NCBI RefSeq assembly: GCF_007000325.2
Contig: NZ_CP117267.1
Location: 1,984,001 to 2,048,000, forward strand
Origin: Rhizobium rhododendri
Lineage (GTDB): Bacteria > Pseudomonadota > Alphaproteobacteria > Rhizobiales > Rhizobiaceae
Length of the DNA stretch: 64,000 bases
Reading direction: 5' to 3'
This document shows, in pieces, positions 9,402-17,170 of this stretch. A program made the position numbers and the translations under genes. How positions within the stretch are numbered: position 1 is the stretch's first letter; every line of letters starts with the position of its first letter. Below the pieces are notes generated by a model, which worked only from the letters and a program-made list of their open reading frames with translations, did not search any database and had not been told where the DNA came from.

Positions 9402-10279
9402 CCAAAGCCGGCACCGGCCAGTGCCGACACCGGCGAATAATTGACGATCTCGATGCCCCGCTCAGCCGCAACTGACTTGGCAAGCACGAAATGCGCAACG
9501 ATGCGGGCTTCCGCGTCCGCAATGCCGGATGAAGCGGTTTCGCCGGTGGTCTCGTAGAAGCGCGGCTGATGGGCGTTGGATATGTCGATGCCGAACAGCC
9601 CGATTGTCTTCGGTTCACAATAGAGAGCAAACTGCAGGGCAGACACGGCAACCGAGCCACCACGAAACACCCCGCGATCCGGGTCGAACGAAAGGCCGGC
9701 ATTGACCTCCGCATCCCTGCGAATGAAATCGAAGGCCTGGATCGTATCGTACCGCCGCCGCCTTGCACCGTAGGGTTTACGGATATCATCGATCAGCACG
9801 ATGGTCCGGTCGCGCAGGAACCCCAGGTCTATCTCGCAAATAGCCCGCAACACCTCGACGGAAAACAGGCATGGCGTATTGTCTTTCACACGCTGCTTCA
9901 CGAGATCGAAGTGCCGCCAGATGAAACGTTCGTCCTCGACGGCGACGGCCAGCTCGTCTGCGACAGGCTGACCCGACAGGCTGATGGCGCCGTTCAGCAG
10001 AATGGCAGTTTGCGGCGGCAGACGGGAAAGATCGTTACCGGCTATCGAGGGGCCGGAGCCGACGATCGCCACCGTGTCGCCGGATCGGCTTCGGAGGACA
10101 GAGGCGCTCGACAGCGCTGCGACAGCAGCGCCGCGATAGCGAACCTCACCCGGCGCATCCACGGTTGCCCGCACGACGGACAGTCCCGGAAACGCATCCT
10201 GGAAATGCGCGCGCGCGCTGCCGAGCAGCAGGCGCGTGCCCGTCTTGATCAGTGAACGGTGCCAGGGGCGATCGGACAT
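9365..10279 (-). CDS. Unrecognised protein with sialyltransferase/DUF115-like nucleotide-binding motif
   Basis: 304 residues, no signal peptide or clear membrane segment. Residues 69-90 read DTVAIVGSGPSIAGNDLSRL, and an isolated GxGPS loop followed by a conserved 'LP...LNGA' resembles GT42 sialyltransferases and DUF115/MptE-like proteins. Near the C-terminus is a conserved-looking FGIDISNAHQPRFYE stretch. Position beside lpcC suggests a role in surface polysaccharide, which is inference. Start at 10279, 2 nt after the lrp stop, so it probably follows lrp in one transcript. Its end overlaps the lpcC end by 37 bp on the opposite strand. Confidence 0.7.
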   Translation of the reverse strand: MSDRPWHRSLIKTGTRLLLGSARAHFQDAFPGLSVVRATVDAPGEVRYRGAAVAALSSASVLRSRSGDTVAIVGSGPSIAGNDLSRLPPQTAILLNGAISLSGQPVADELAVAVEDERFIWRHFDLVKQRVKDNTPCLFSVEVLRAICEIDLGFLRDRTIVLIDDIRKPYGARRRRYDTIQAFDFIRRDAEVNAGLSFDPDRGVFRGGSVAVSALQFALYCEPKTIGLFGIDISNAHQPRFYETTGETASSGIADAEARIVAHFVLAKSVAAERGIEIVNYSPVSALAGAGFGYNDRFSPSRPA

Positions 10280-10281
10280 GC

Positions 10282-10755
10282 CTAGAGTTCCACCAATCCC
10301 AGCTTCTTGACCTGGCGGATGGTGAGCATGGTGCGGACCGTGTCCACATGCTCGTTGGCCGTCAAAACCTCGATGACGAAATCCTGGAAAGCGGTCAGGT
10401 TCTGGGCGACGCAATGCAGCAGGAAATCGCTGTCTCCGGATACCATCCACGCCTGGCGGACGAGCGGCCATTGCAGCGTGGTGGCGGCAAATGCCTTAAG
10501 GTTGGTTTCCGACTGGTGCTTCAGCCCGACCATGCAGAAGGCGACAAGATCAAAGCCGAGCCGCGGGCTGTTGAGCATCGCATGGTAACCCTCGATGATG
10601 CCTGCTTCCTCGAGCTTGCGCACCCGCCGGAGGCAAGGCGGCGCCGAAATTCCGACTCGGTCGGCGAGCTCGACATTGGTCATGCGGCCGTCCTGCTGCA
10701 GTTCGCGAAGAATTTTTATGTCGATGGCGTCAAGTTCTGCCCGCAGCACGGTCAT
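10282..10755 (-). CDS. lrp: Lrp/AsnC-family transcriptional regulator
   Basis: 157 residues: N-terminal winged HTH (LDAIDIKILRELQQDGRMTN, then VELADRVGISAPPCLRRVRKL) and C-terminal RAM/ligand-binding domain (LVAFCMVGLKHQS, WMVSGDSDFLLHCVA). Lrp proteins act as octamers or dimers that sense amino acids. Start at 10755 (MTVLRAELDAID) with GGAGG and AAAGG upstream; the frame is open further but lacks a better start. Divergent from trxB across 237 bp, an arrangement that I recall as conserved in rhizobia. Confidence 0.93.
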   Translation of the reverse strand: MTVLRAELDAIDIKILRELQQDGRMTNVELADRVGISAPPCLRRVRKLEEAGIIEGYHAMLNSPRLGFDLVAFCMVGLKHQSETNLKAFAATTLQWPLVRQAWMVSGDSDFLLHCVAQNLTAFQDFVIEVLTANEHVDTVRTMLTIRQVKKLGLVEL

Positions 10756-10878
10756 GCCTTTCTTTAATTCCTCCGTCGCACCTTCTATATAAAGAGCAGA
10801 AATTCGCAACAATGTTTCCCGCGCACGCCTGAATCTTGCCCGTTGGCCATTTGCCCTGTTGGTAATGCAAGGCTGCCC

Positions 10879-10906
10879 TTGAATAAATGCATGCGACAAT
10901 CATAAA
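10879..10906 (+). promoter_or_regulatory. Possible trxB promoter
   Basis: TTGAAT (10879-10884), 16-bp spacer, CATAAA (10901-10906), in the lrp-trxB divergent region about 85 bp before trxB. A plausible sigma-70 match only; an Lrp operator could lie in the same interval but none was identified. Confidence 0.35.
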
Positions 10907-10992
10907 TGAGGCAGCGCATGGGAAAGATCGACGGCAATGCCGCTAGCAGGCAGTGCCACCATCCCATCGCTGCCATTGAAAGGACTTCCCTC

Positions 10993-11967
10993 ATGTCTGC
11001 CCGCCACACGAAGGTGCTCATCATCGGTTCCGGCCCCGCCGGCTATACGGCTGCAGTCTACGCTGCCCGCGCCATGCTGAAGCCGGTGCTGATCGCCGGC
11101 ATGGAACAGGGTGGCCAGCTGATGATCACCACCGATGTCGAAAACTATCCGGGCTTTGCCGATCCGATCCAGGGCCCCTGGCTGATGGAGCAGATGCTGC
11201 AGCAGGCCAAGCACGTCGGCACCGAGATTGTCAACGATCTCGTCACCGAGGTCGACACATCGCGCCGCCCCTTTGTCCTCAGCACCGATTCCGGCACCGT
11301 CTGGACCGCCGATACGCTGATCATCGCCACCGGTGCCAAGGCGAAATGGCTCGGCATAGAGAGCGAGCAGCATTTCCAGGGGTTCGGCGTTTCCGCCTGC
11401 GCTACCTGCGACGGCTTCTTCTATCGCAACAAGGACGTCATCGTCGTTGGCGGCGGCAATTCGGCCGTCGAGGAGGCGCTTTATCTTTCGAACATCACCC
11501 GCTCGGTAACCGTGGTTCATCGTCGCGATTTCTTCCGCGCCGAAAAAATCCTTCAGGAGCGGCTGTTCGAGAAGCCCAACGTCAAGGTTCTATGGAATTC
11601 GGAAATCGCCGAAATCACCGGCACGCCAGCCAAACCGCCAATGCCGCCATCGGTGTCGGGCGTCAGGCTGCGCGACATCAAAGCCGGCACTGTCACCGAC
11701 ATGCCGATCGACGGCGTGTTCGTTGCCATTGGCCATGCGCCGGCGACCGAACTCTTCAAGGGAAAATTGAAGCTCAAGGACAACGGCTATCTCTGGAAGG
11801 CCCCTGATTCGACTGCCACCGACGTGGAAGGCATCTATGCCGCCGGCGACGTGACCGACGATACGTTCCGCCAGGCGATAACAGCTGCCGGCATGGGATG
11901 CATGGCGGCGCTGGAGGCGGAGCGCTACTTGACCGGGCTTATGCCGGTCGCGATGGCTGCGGAGTGA
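10993..11967 (+). CDS. trxB: Thioredoxin reductase
   Basis: NADPH-dependent reduction of thioredoxin. 324 residues with the FAD-binding GSGPAGYTAAVYAAR near the N-terminus, redox pair CATC at residues 136-139, NADPH-binding GGGNSAVEEALYL, and the C-terminal FAD motif GIYAAGDVTD. Start at 10993 (MSARHTKVLIIGSGPAG), preceded by AAAGGA. The lsrB gene follows after 23 bp, and in Sinorhizobium LsrB is linked to redox and LPS control, consistent with a joint role. Confidence 0.96.
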   Translation: MSARHTKVLIIGSGPAGYTAAVYAARAMLKPVLIAGMEQGGQLMITTDVENYPGFADPIQGPWLMEQMLQQAKHVGTEIVNDLVTEVDTSRRPFVLSTDSGTVWTADTLIIATGAKAKWLGIESEQHFQGFGVSACATCDGFFYRNKDVIVVGGGNSAVEEALYLSNITRSVTVVHRRDFFRAEKILQERLFEKPNVKVLWNSEIAEITGTPAKPPMPPSVSGVRLRDIKAGTVTDMPIDGVFVAIGHAPATELFKGKLKLKDNGYLWKAPDSTATDVEGIYAAGDVTDDTFRQAITAAGMGCMAALEAERYLTGLMPVAMAAE

Positions 11968-11990
11968 AGCAGCCAATGAGGGGGAGCGGA

Positions 11991-12887
11991 ATGCCATTGG
12001 ATTGGGACAAGCTGCGGATTTTTCACGCGGCTGCCGAAGCCGGATCGTTCACCCATGCGGCAGACAAGCTGCATCTGTCCCAATCCGCCATCAGCCGCCA
12101 GGTCAGCGCCCTCGAGCAGGATGTCGGCATCAAGCTGTTCCACCGCCATGCCCGTGGCCTCATCCTCACCGAGCAGGGCGAACTGCTGTACCGCACCGCC
12201 CATGACGTGCTGCTGAAGCTCGAAACCGTCAAGATGCAGTTGACGGAGACCACCGACAAGCCGAGCGGCAAGCTGCGCGTCACCACGACGGTCGGTCTCG
12301 GCCAGGGCTGGCTGACGGACAAGATTCAGGAGTTCCTGCAGCTTTATCCTGACATGCAGATCCAGCTGATCCTCGACAACGAGGAGCTGGACGTCAACAT
12401 GCGCCACGCCGACTGCGCCATCCGTCTTCGACAGCCGCAGCAATCGGACCTGATCCAGCGCAAGCTGTTCACCGTCCACATGCATGTCTACGCCGCCCCC
12501 TCCTACATCAACCGCCACGGCGAGCCGCAGTCCGTCGACGATCTCGACGATCACAGGATCATCTCGTTCGGCGAACCCGCTCCGCAATACCTGCTCGACA
12601 TCAACTGGCTGGAAGTCGCCGGGCGCTCGTCCGACAACAAGCGATTGTCGCACCTGCAAATCAACAGCCAGACCTCGATCAAGCGCGCCTGCCTGCTCGG
12701 TATCGGAATTGCGGTGCTGCCGGACTATATCGTTGGCCGCGACCCTGGTCTGATCCAGCTGTCGCTGAATGCCGACGTGCCATCCTTCGACACCTACTTT
12801 GCCTATCCGGACGAAATGAAGAACGCCGCGAAGCTCAAGGTCTTCAGGGACTTCATCGTCGCCAAGGCTCGGAACTGGAACTTCTAG
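11991..12887 (+). CDS. lsrB: LysR-family regulator, LsrB type
   Basis: 298 residues: N-terminal HTH (LDWDKLRIFHAAAEAGSFTH, then SQSAISRQVSALEQDVGIKL) and LysR substrate-binding domain. Identity as LsrB rests on its position right after trxB and before the AbcR/ArsR region, the order that I recall for S. meliloti lsrB, a regulator of LPS, oxidative-stress genes and symbiosis. Start at 11991 (MPLDWDKL) with a strong GAGGGGGAG SD. Confidence 0.85.
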   Translation: MPLDWDKLRIFHAAAEAGSFTHAADKLHLSQSAISRQVSALEQDVGIKLFHRHARGLILTEQGELLYRTAHDVLLKLETVKMQLTETTDKPSGKLRVTTTVGLGQGWLTDKIQEFLQLYPDMQIQLILDNEELDVNMRHADCAIRLRQPQQSDLIQRKLFTVHMHVYAAPSYINRHGEPQSVDDLDDHRIISFGEPAPQYLLDINWLEVAGRSSDNKRLSHLQINSQTSIKRACLLGIGIAVLPDYIVGRDPGLIQLSLNADVPSFDTYFAYPDEMKNAAKLKVFRDFIVAKARNWNF

Positions 12888-12958
12888 CAAAGGGCAAAAT
12901 CATTAGCCGCGCTAACGAGCCATGTGCCTGCCACATGGCCGATATGCACAAACAGTCA

Positions 12959-12987
12959 TTGATGCGTGCCCATTTTACGACCATATC
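12959..12987 (+). promoter_or_regulatory. Promoter of first AbcR-like sRNA
   Basis: TTGATG (12959-12964), 17-bp spacer, CATATC (12982-12987). The predicted start is A12994, the first base of the repeated AGCTGATG block. The same spacing and start base recur before the second copy. Confidence 0.6.
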
Positions 12988-12993
12988 GATTAC

Positions 12994-13110
12994 AGCTGAT
13001 GCATACGGTGGCTTTTCCTCCCAGTTCCACCGCAGAAGCTGTTCCCCTCTGGAGGTTTTTGACCTTCATACCTACAGGGCCCTGGTTTCGATCGGCGGCC
13101 CTCTTTTTTT
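12994..13110 (+). ncRNA. AbcR-type trans-acting sRNA, copy 1 (alpha-r15 family)
   Basis: About 117 nt. Almost identical to the second unit at 13208-13323 and bounded by a promoter and an intrinsic terminator. It carries the unpaired anti-Shine-Dalgarno-type motif CCTCCCAGTTCC and a second CCCCTCTGGAGG segment, as in AbcR1/AbcR2, Hfq-dependent repressors of ABC-transporter mRNAs in Agrobacterium, Brucella and Sinorhizobium. The tandem arrangement between lsrB and an arsR gene fits the AbcR locus that I recall for Rhizobiaceae. Which copy is AbcR1 cannot be told from position alone. Confidence 0.85.
13076..13110 (+). terminator. Terminator of sRNA copy 1
   Basis: AGGGCC (13076-13081) pairs with GGCCCT (13097-13102), followed by CTTTTTTT. 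Confidence 0.85.
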
Positions 13111-13172
13111 GCCAATTTTCCGGATTTGTCGCTGCGACGCACAAACGCATAGCTGCCGTGCACAAAAAAACA

Positions 13173-13201
13173 TTGCCACCTGCACAAATTGAAGACATAT
13201 T
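13173..13201 (+). promoter_or_regulatory. Promoter of second AbcR-like sRNA
   Basis: TTGCCA (13173-13178), 17-bp spacer, CATATT (13196-13201). Predicted start A13208, seven bases after the -10 element as in copy 1. Confidence 0.6.
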
Positions 13202-13207
13202 GCCCAC

Positions 13208-13323
13208 AGCTGATGCACATGGTGGCTTTTACCTCCCAGTTCCACCGCAGAAGCTGTTCCCCTCTGGAGGTTTTTAACCTTCATACCTATAGGGCCCCGG
13301 TTTACCGGTGGCCCTCTTTTTTT
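13208..13323 (+). ncRNA. AbcR-type trans-acting sRNA, copy 2 (alpha-r15 family)
   Basis: About 116 nt. Shares with copy 1 the AGCTGATGCA start, ACCTCCCAGTTCCACCGCAG core, CTGTTCCCCTCTGGAGG segment and terminator. Differences cluster in the loop of the terminator and in a few core positions (for example TTACCTCCC against TTCCTCCC), leaving the anti-SD motif intact in both. The two units are 97 bp apart with unrelated sequence apart from the promoter elements, so each has its own promoter. Confidence 0.85.
13291..13323 (+). terminator. Terminator of sRNA copy 2
   Basis: AGGGCCCCGG (13291-13300) with CCGGTGGCCCT, TTTA loop, then CTTTTTTT. The stem is stronger than that of copy 1. Confidence 0.85.
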
Positions 13324-13375
13324 GCCTATTTTTTAGCCTTTCTCGATCACGCCCATGTGATCGCGCCGTCCTATT

Positions 13376-13417
13376 GCATCGTGTCCAGCCGATATACATA
13401 TCGTCTCAACACGATGC
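13376..13417 (+). promoter_or_regulatory. Nested palindromes before arsR (probable autoregulatory operator)
   Basis: A perfect 9-bp inverted repeat, GCATCGTGT (13376-13384) and ACACGATGC (13409-13417), encloses a second palindrome CGATATACATATCG (13390-13403). Both lie immediately upstream of the arsR start at 13429, where an ArsR-family repressor would be expected to bind its own promoter. Confidence 0.55.
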
Positions 13418-13428
13418 AGGTCTGGATC

Positions 13429-13722
13429 ATGGACAGAGATGAAATTCTGAAAGCGCTGGCTCACCCCACCCGGCTGGAAATTCTCAGCTGGCTGAAAGAG
13501 CCGGAAAAGCATTTCGCCACGCAGGACCACCCGCTTGAACTCGGGGTCTGCGCCGGACAGTTCGAGCGCTGCGGCCTCTCCCAATCGACAGTCTCGGCCC
13601 ATCTCGGCACTCTGCACCGCGCCGATCTGGTGACTACCAAGCGGCTTGGCCAATGGGTCTTCTACCGACGTAACGAGGCCATCATCGCCGAGTTCCTCGC
13701 GTCGCTTCAAAAGGAACTTTAG
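13429..13722 (+). CDS. ArsR-family winged-helix repressor with two cysteines
   Basis: 97 residues. Small DNA-binding protein with LKALAHPTRLEILSWL at the N-terminus and the recognition helix SQSTVSAHLGTLHRADL. Cysteines 41 and 48 (VCAGQFERCGLSQS) flank the start of the HTH; metal-type CxC motifs of arsenic/cadmium sensors are absent, so a thiol or electrophile switch is a reasonable guess. Start at 13429 (MDRDEILKAL) preceded by an AGG-containing stretch; ATG 13414 lies inside the palindrome and has no SD. One base separates its stop from the MFS gene. Confidence 0.85.
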   Translation: MDRDEILKALAHPTRLEILSWLKEPEKHFATQDHPLELGVCAGQFERCGLSQSTVSAHLGTLHRADLVTTKRLGQWVFYRRNEAIIAEFLASLQKEL

Positions 13723-13723
13723 A

Positions 13724-14893
13724 ATGCCTTTAGCCCTATTCATCCTCGCGCTGAGCGCTTTTGCGATCGGCACGACGGAGTTCGTGGTGCTTGGCCTCCT
13801 GCCCGACGTCGCCGGCGACCTTGCGGTGACCATTCCACAGGCCGGATGGCTGGTGACCGGCTACGCGCTGGCGGTTGCAATCGGCGCACCGATCATGGCC
13901 GTCGCCACAGCGCAGCTGCGCCGCCGCTCCGCACTTATCATGCTGATGGGCGTATTCATCCTCGGAAACGTAATGTGTGCGCTTGCTCCCGACTACTGGA
14001 TCATGATGATCGCCCGCGTCGTGACGGCGCTCTGCCATGGCGCCTTCTTCGGCATAGGTTCGGTTGCCGCGGCAAACCTCGTCGCCAGCGATCGCAAGGC
14101 CAGTGCCGTTGCGCTGATGTTTACCGGCCTGACACTTGCCAACGTGCTCGGCGTACCGCTCGGTACAGCCCTCGGCCAGGCCTATGGCTGGCGTGCACCT
14201 TTCTGGGCCGTCGCCATTCTCGGCGTCGCATCGATCATCGGCCTGATGCTCGTTTTGCCGAAAACGGAAACCGCCCCAAAGAGCAATATTTTGGGAGAAA
14301 TCTCTGCGTTGCGCGGCGCCGGCCTCTGGCTATCGTTGCTGATGACGGTGTTCTTCTCGGCGGCAATGTTTGCGCTGTTCACCTATATCGCCCCGATCCT
14401 GCGCGATGTCACCGGCGTCTCGCCCCAGGGCGTGACATGGACCCTGTTCCTGATAGGCCTTGGCCTGACGGTCGGTAATCTCGTCGGCGGCAGGCTTGCA
14501 GACTGGCGCCTCGGTACCAGCCTTGCTCTTATCTTTGCCGCCATAGCGCTGACATCGGCGATCTTCAGCGTCACCAGCAAAGCGCTTGTTCCAGCCGAGA
14601 TTACCCTGTTTGTCTGGGCTTTCGTCACATTCGCTGCCGTCTCGGCCCTGCAGATCGGTGTGCTCCGCTACGGCAAGGACGCACCGAACCTTGTCTCGAC
14701 CATCAACATCGGCGCCTTCAACGTCGGCAATGCACTCGGCGCGTGGGCCGGTGGCGTGGTGATCGCAAACGGCTTTGCGCTAACCCGAGTACCCCTCGCC
14801 GCCGCAGCACTGGCCTTGGTCGGCCTCGCCATCGTCGCCCTCACCTTCGCAACCCCACGTGCACGTCGCAACGCCATTGCGGCCGCCGAATAA
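13724..14893 (+). CDS. MFS (DHA1) efflux permease
   Basis: 389 residues, about 12 hydrophobic helices. The start ALFILALSAFAIGTTEFVVLGLLPDVAGDL is characteristic of the YdhP/AraJ/NepI group of drug/metabolite:H+ antiporters. The motif-A-like loop is degenerate (TAQLRRRS). Inner membrane. Start at 13724, 1 bp after arsR, with AAAGGAAC within the arsR end as SD, so it is cotranscribed with arsR. The OYE gene follows after 37 bp. Substrate unknown. Confidence 0.9.
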   Translation: MPLALFILALSAFAIGTTEFVVLGLLPDVAGDLAVTIPQAGWLVTGYALAVAIGAPIMAVATAQLRRRSALIMLMGVFILGNVMCALAPDYWIMMIARVVTALCHGAFFGIGSVAAANLVASDRKASAVALMFTGLTLANVLGVPLGTALGQAYGWRAPFWAVAILGVASIIGLMLVLPKTETAPKSNILGEISALRGAGLWLSLLMTVFFSAAMFALFTYIAPILRDVTGVSPQGVTWTLFLIGLGLTVGNLVGGRLADWRLGTSLALIFAAIALTSAIFSVTSKALVPAEITLFVWAFVTFAAVSALQIGVLRYGKDAPNLVSTINIGAFNVGNALGAWAGGVVIANGFALTRVPLAAAALALVGLAIVALTFATPRARRNAIAAAE

Positions 14894-14930
14894 GTCACTA
14901 CCTCCCAACCACCAACAACGAGGAAATACC

Positions 14931-16055
14931 ATGACAAAACTGTTCGAACCGACCAAGCTCGGCGATATCTCCATCGCCAACCGCGTCGTCATGGCCCCGC
15001 TCACCCGCAACCATTCCCCGGGCGCCGTACCCAACGACCTGAACGTCACCTATTACGTGCAGCGCGCCAGCGCCGGCCTGATCATCACAGAAGCCACTGC
15101 CATCACCCAGCAGGGTCAGGGCTACGCCGACGTACCGGGCCTCTACACCAAGGACGCCCTCGATGGCTGGCGCAAGGTCAACGACGCCGTCCACCAGGCA
15201 GGCGGCAAGATGGTCGTGCAGCTCTGGCACGTCGGACGCATTTCCCACGACAGCCTGCAGCCAAACGGTGGCAAGCCGGTCTCCTCGACTGCCAAGCAGG
15301 CCGACGCCAAGACCTTCATCATCCAGGACGGCAAGGGTGCATTTGTCCCGACGTCCGAGCCACGCGCACTGGAAACCTCCGAGCTCCCCGGCATCGTCGA
15401 GGATTACCGCAAGGCCGCACGTGCCGCTATCGATGCCGGCTTCGATGGCGTCGAGATCCATGCCGCCAACGGTTACCTTATCGACCAGTTCCTGCGCTCC
15501 GGCGTCAACGACCGCACCGACCAGTATGGCGGCTCGATCGAGAACCGCGCCCGCTTCCTCTTCGAAGTCGTCGAGGCCATCACCAAGGAAATCGGCGCCG
15601 GTATCACCGGCATCCGTCTCTCGCCCGTCACCGCCGCCGGCGACAGCAGCGACCCGCACCCGCAGCCGCTCTTTACCTACGTGATCGAGGGACTGGCGAA
15701 ATACGGCCTGGCTTATATCCACGTCATCGAAGGCCAGACCGGCGGCCCGCGCGACTTCCAGCAGGGCGAGACACCGTTCGATTATCAGGCACTGCACGCC
15801 GCCTACAAGGCTGCGGGCGGCAAGGCTGCCTGGATGGTCAACAACGGCTACGACCGCGAAATGGCGATCGAAGCTGTCGACAGCGGCAAGGCCGATATCG
15901 TTGCCTTCGGCCGTCCCTTCATCTCCAACCCCGACCTCGTTGCACGGTTGAAGCTGAATGCCGAGCTGACGCCGATGGATCCCGCCAAGCTCTACGGAGC
16001 CGTCAACGGCGCTGAAGGGTATACGGACTACCCGACGCTCGACAGCGCCGCCTGA
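14931..16055 (+). CDS. Old Yellow Enzyme-family alkene reductase (NemA/XenB-like)
   Basis: 374 residues, FMN TIM barrel using NAD(P)H to reduce activated C=C bonds, nitro compounds or N-ethylmaleimide. Signatures: VVMAPLTRNHSPGAVPND, active-site EIHAANGYLIDQFLR (His and Asn for substrate binding) and YGGSIENRARFLFEV. Start at 14931 (MTKLFEPTKLG) with CGAGGAAAT SD. Last gene of the arsR-MFS-OYE cassette; an intrinsic terminator follows at 16075. Context points to detoxification of quinones or electrophiles, like nemR-nemA in enteric bacteria. Confidence 0.94.
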   Translation: MTKLFEPTKLGDISIANRVVMAPLTRNHSPGAVPNDLNVTYYVQRASAGLIITEATAITQQGQGYADVPGLYTKDALDGWRKVNDAVHQAGGKMVVQLWHVGRISHDSLQPNGGKPVSSTAKQADAKTFIIQDGKGAFVPTSEPRALETSELPGIVEDYRKAARAAIDAGFDGVEIHAANGYLIDQFLRSGVNDRTDQYGGSIENRARFLFEVVEAITKEIGAGITGIRLSPVTAAGDSSDPHPQPLFTYVIEGLAKYGLAYIHVIEGQTGGPRDFQQGETPFDYQALHAAYKAAGGKAAWMVNNGYDREMAIEAVDSGKADIVAFGRPFISNPDLVARLKLNAELTPMDPAKLYGAVNGAEGYTDYPTLDSAA

Positions 16056-16074
16056 TCGCAAACCATATCCAAGG

Positions 16075-16103
16075 AAAATCCCGCCACGATGGCGGGATTT
16101 TTT
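16075..16103 (+). terminator. Intrinsic terminator after the OYE gene
   Basis: AAAATCCCGCCA, CGA loop, TGGCGGGATTTTTTT: 12-bp stem with a T run. It may serve both strands, since the next gene ends at 16113 in the opposite direction. Confidence 0.9.
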
Positions 16104-16112
16104 GCGAACGGC

Positions 16113-17078
16113 TCAAAGACTGCCTATCGATTCCAGCGTCGCACGAACCGCGACATCGATGGGTGTCTGCGGCTCCTCGCCGATCGCAGCCACGAGCCGG
16201 TTGTTCGGCATCTGCAACGGTTCCGACCAGAGATAGCGCATCTCGCGCAACTCGCGCATGAAGCCGACGAACGGCGCTGCCAAGGGAAGCAACCACCAGG
16301 GGAAACTTCCCCGCTTCAAGGGCCGACCTGCGACTCGCTCGATTGATGCCACCATCTGTCTCCCGTCGGCATCCCAGAAACCCCGCATATGGTAGACGGC
16401 AAAGACCGGCAGGCTGTCGCCTTGCTCGAGAAGCCGGATCATCGTCTCCGCAACATCCGGCACATAGGCCCATTGATGGCCGATGCCCGGCTTGCCGGGA
16501 TAGGTAACCGAGGCGACCGGCTTGCCTGATTTGACCAACCCTTGCGAAAACCAGCTGCTATCCGCGTGCGGCCCGAAATAGTCGCCCGCCCTGACGATGA
16601 TGACAGGCACGCCCTGCCCCGCCGCCACCTGCAGGCGCCGTTCCATCTCGACGCGGATCGCGCCCTTTACGCTTGTCGGATGCTGGGGGCTTTCCTCGGT
16701 GATTTCCGGAAAGGTATCGGGACCGAAATTGTAGATCGTACCGGGCAACACGATCCGGGCACCAACGGCCTTTGCGGCTGCGACCGTATTATCGATCATC
16801 GGCAGGACCAGCTTGCCCCAGTTGACATAACCGGGGGGATTGACCGCATGGACGATGACACTGACGCCTTGCGCTGCCCGAAGCACATCGGCGGCATTCA
16901 TCGCATCGCCTTTCACCCAGAGAAAGTCCGGCAAGCGGGAGGCGGCCTTTTCCGGGTCACGGTTCATTGCCACGACCTGCCAACCCCGTGCGGAAAGCCC
17001 GCGCGCTACGGCACCGCCGATACCACCCGTTGCGCCGAGTACCATTGCCGTTTTCTTCATGTCTATCTGATTTTGCAT
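16113..17078 (-). CDS. NAD(P)-binding atypical SDR / epimerase-family oxidoreductase
   Basis: 321 residues with N-terminal Rossmann motif MVLGATGGIGGAVARGLSARGW and an NmrA/epimerase-like fold (SVIVHAVNPPGYVNWGKLVLP; RIVLPGTIYNFGPDTFPE). No clear YxxxK catalytic pair, as in atypical SDRs. Substrate unknown. Start at 17078 (MQNQIDMKKTAMVLG), which has GGAG 7 bp upstream; ATG 17090 lacks an SD. Divergent from a LysR gene with 92 bp between, so that regulator probably controls it. Confidence 0.85.
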   Translation of the reverse strand: MQNQIDMKKTAMVLGATGGIGGAVARGLSARGWQVVAMNRDPEKAASRLPDFLWVKGDAMNAADVLRAAQGVSVIVHAVNPPGYVNWGKLVLPMIDNTVAAAKAVGARIVLPGTIYNFGPDTFPEITEESPQHPTSVKGAIRVEMERRLQVAAGQGVPVIIVRAGDYFGPHADSSWFSQGLVKSGKPVASVTYPGKPGIGHQWAYVPDVAETMIRLLEQGDSLPVFAVYHMRGFWDADGRQMVASIERVAGRPLKRGSFPWWLLPLAAPFVGFMRELREMRYLWSEPLQMPNNRLVAAIGEEPQTPIDVAVRATLESIGSL

Positions 17079-17148
17079 CGTCGTCTCCATTGGTTCGATG
17101 AAGAGACAATGCGCCCAAAGGCCACATAAACGAAATTGCCGAAATATG

Positions 17149-17168
17149 TGGACATGCTATACGAATAT
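17149..17168 (+). promoter_or_regulatory. Imperfect palindrome between oxidoreductase and lysR
   Basis: The interval contains ATGCTATACGAATATGCAT, an A/T-rich dyad of the T-N11-A class bound by LysR proteins, directly before the lysR start at 17171. One extra base breaks the symmetry. Confidence 0.35.
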
Positions 17169-17170
17169 GC

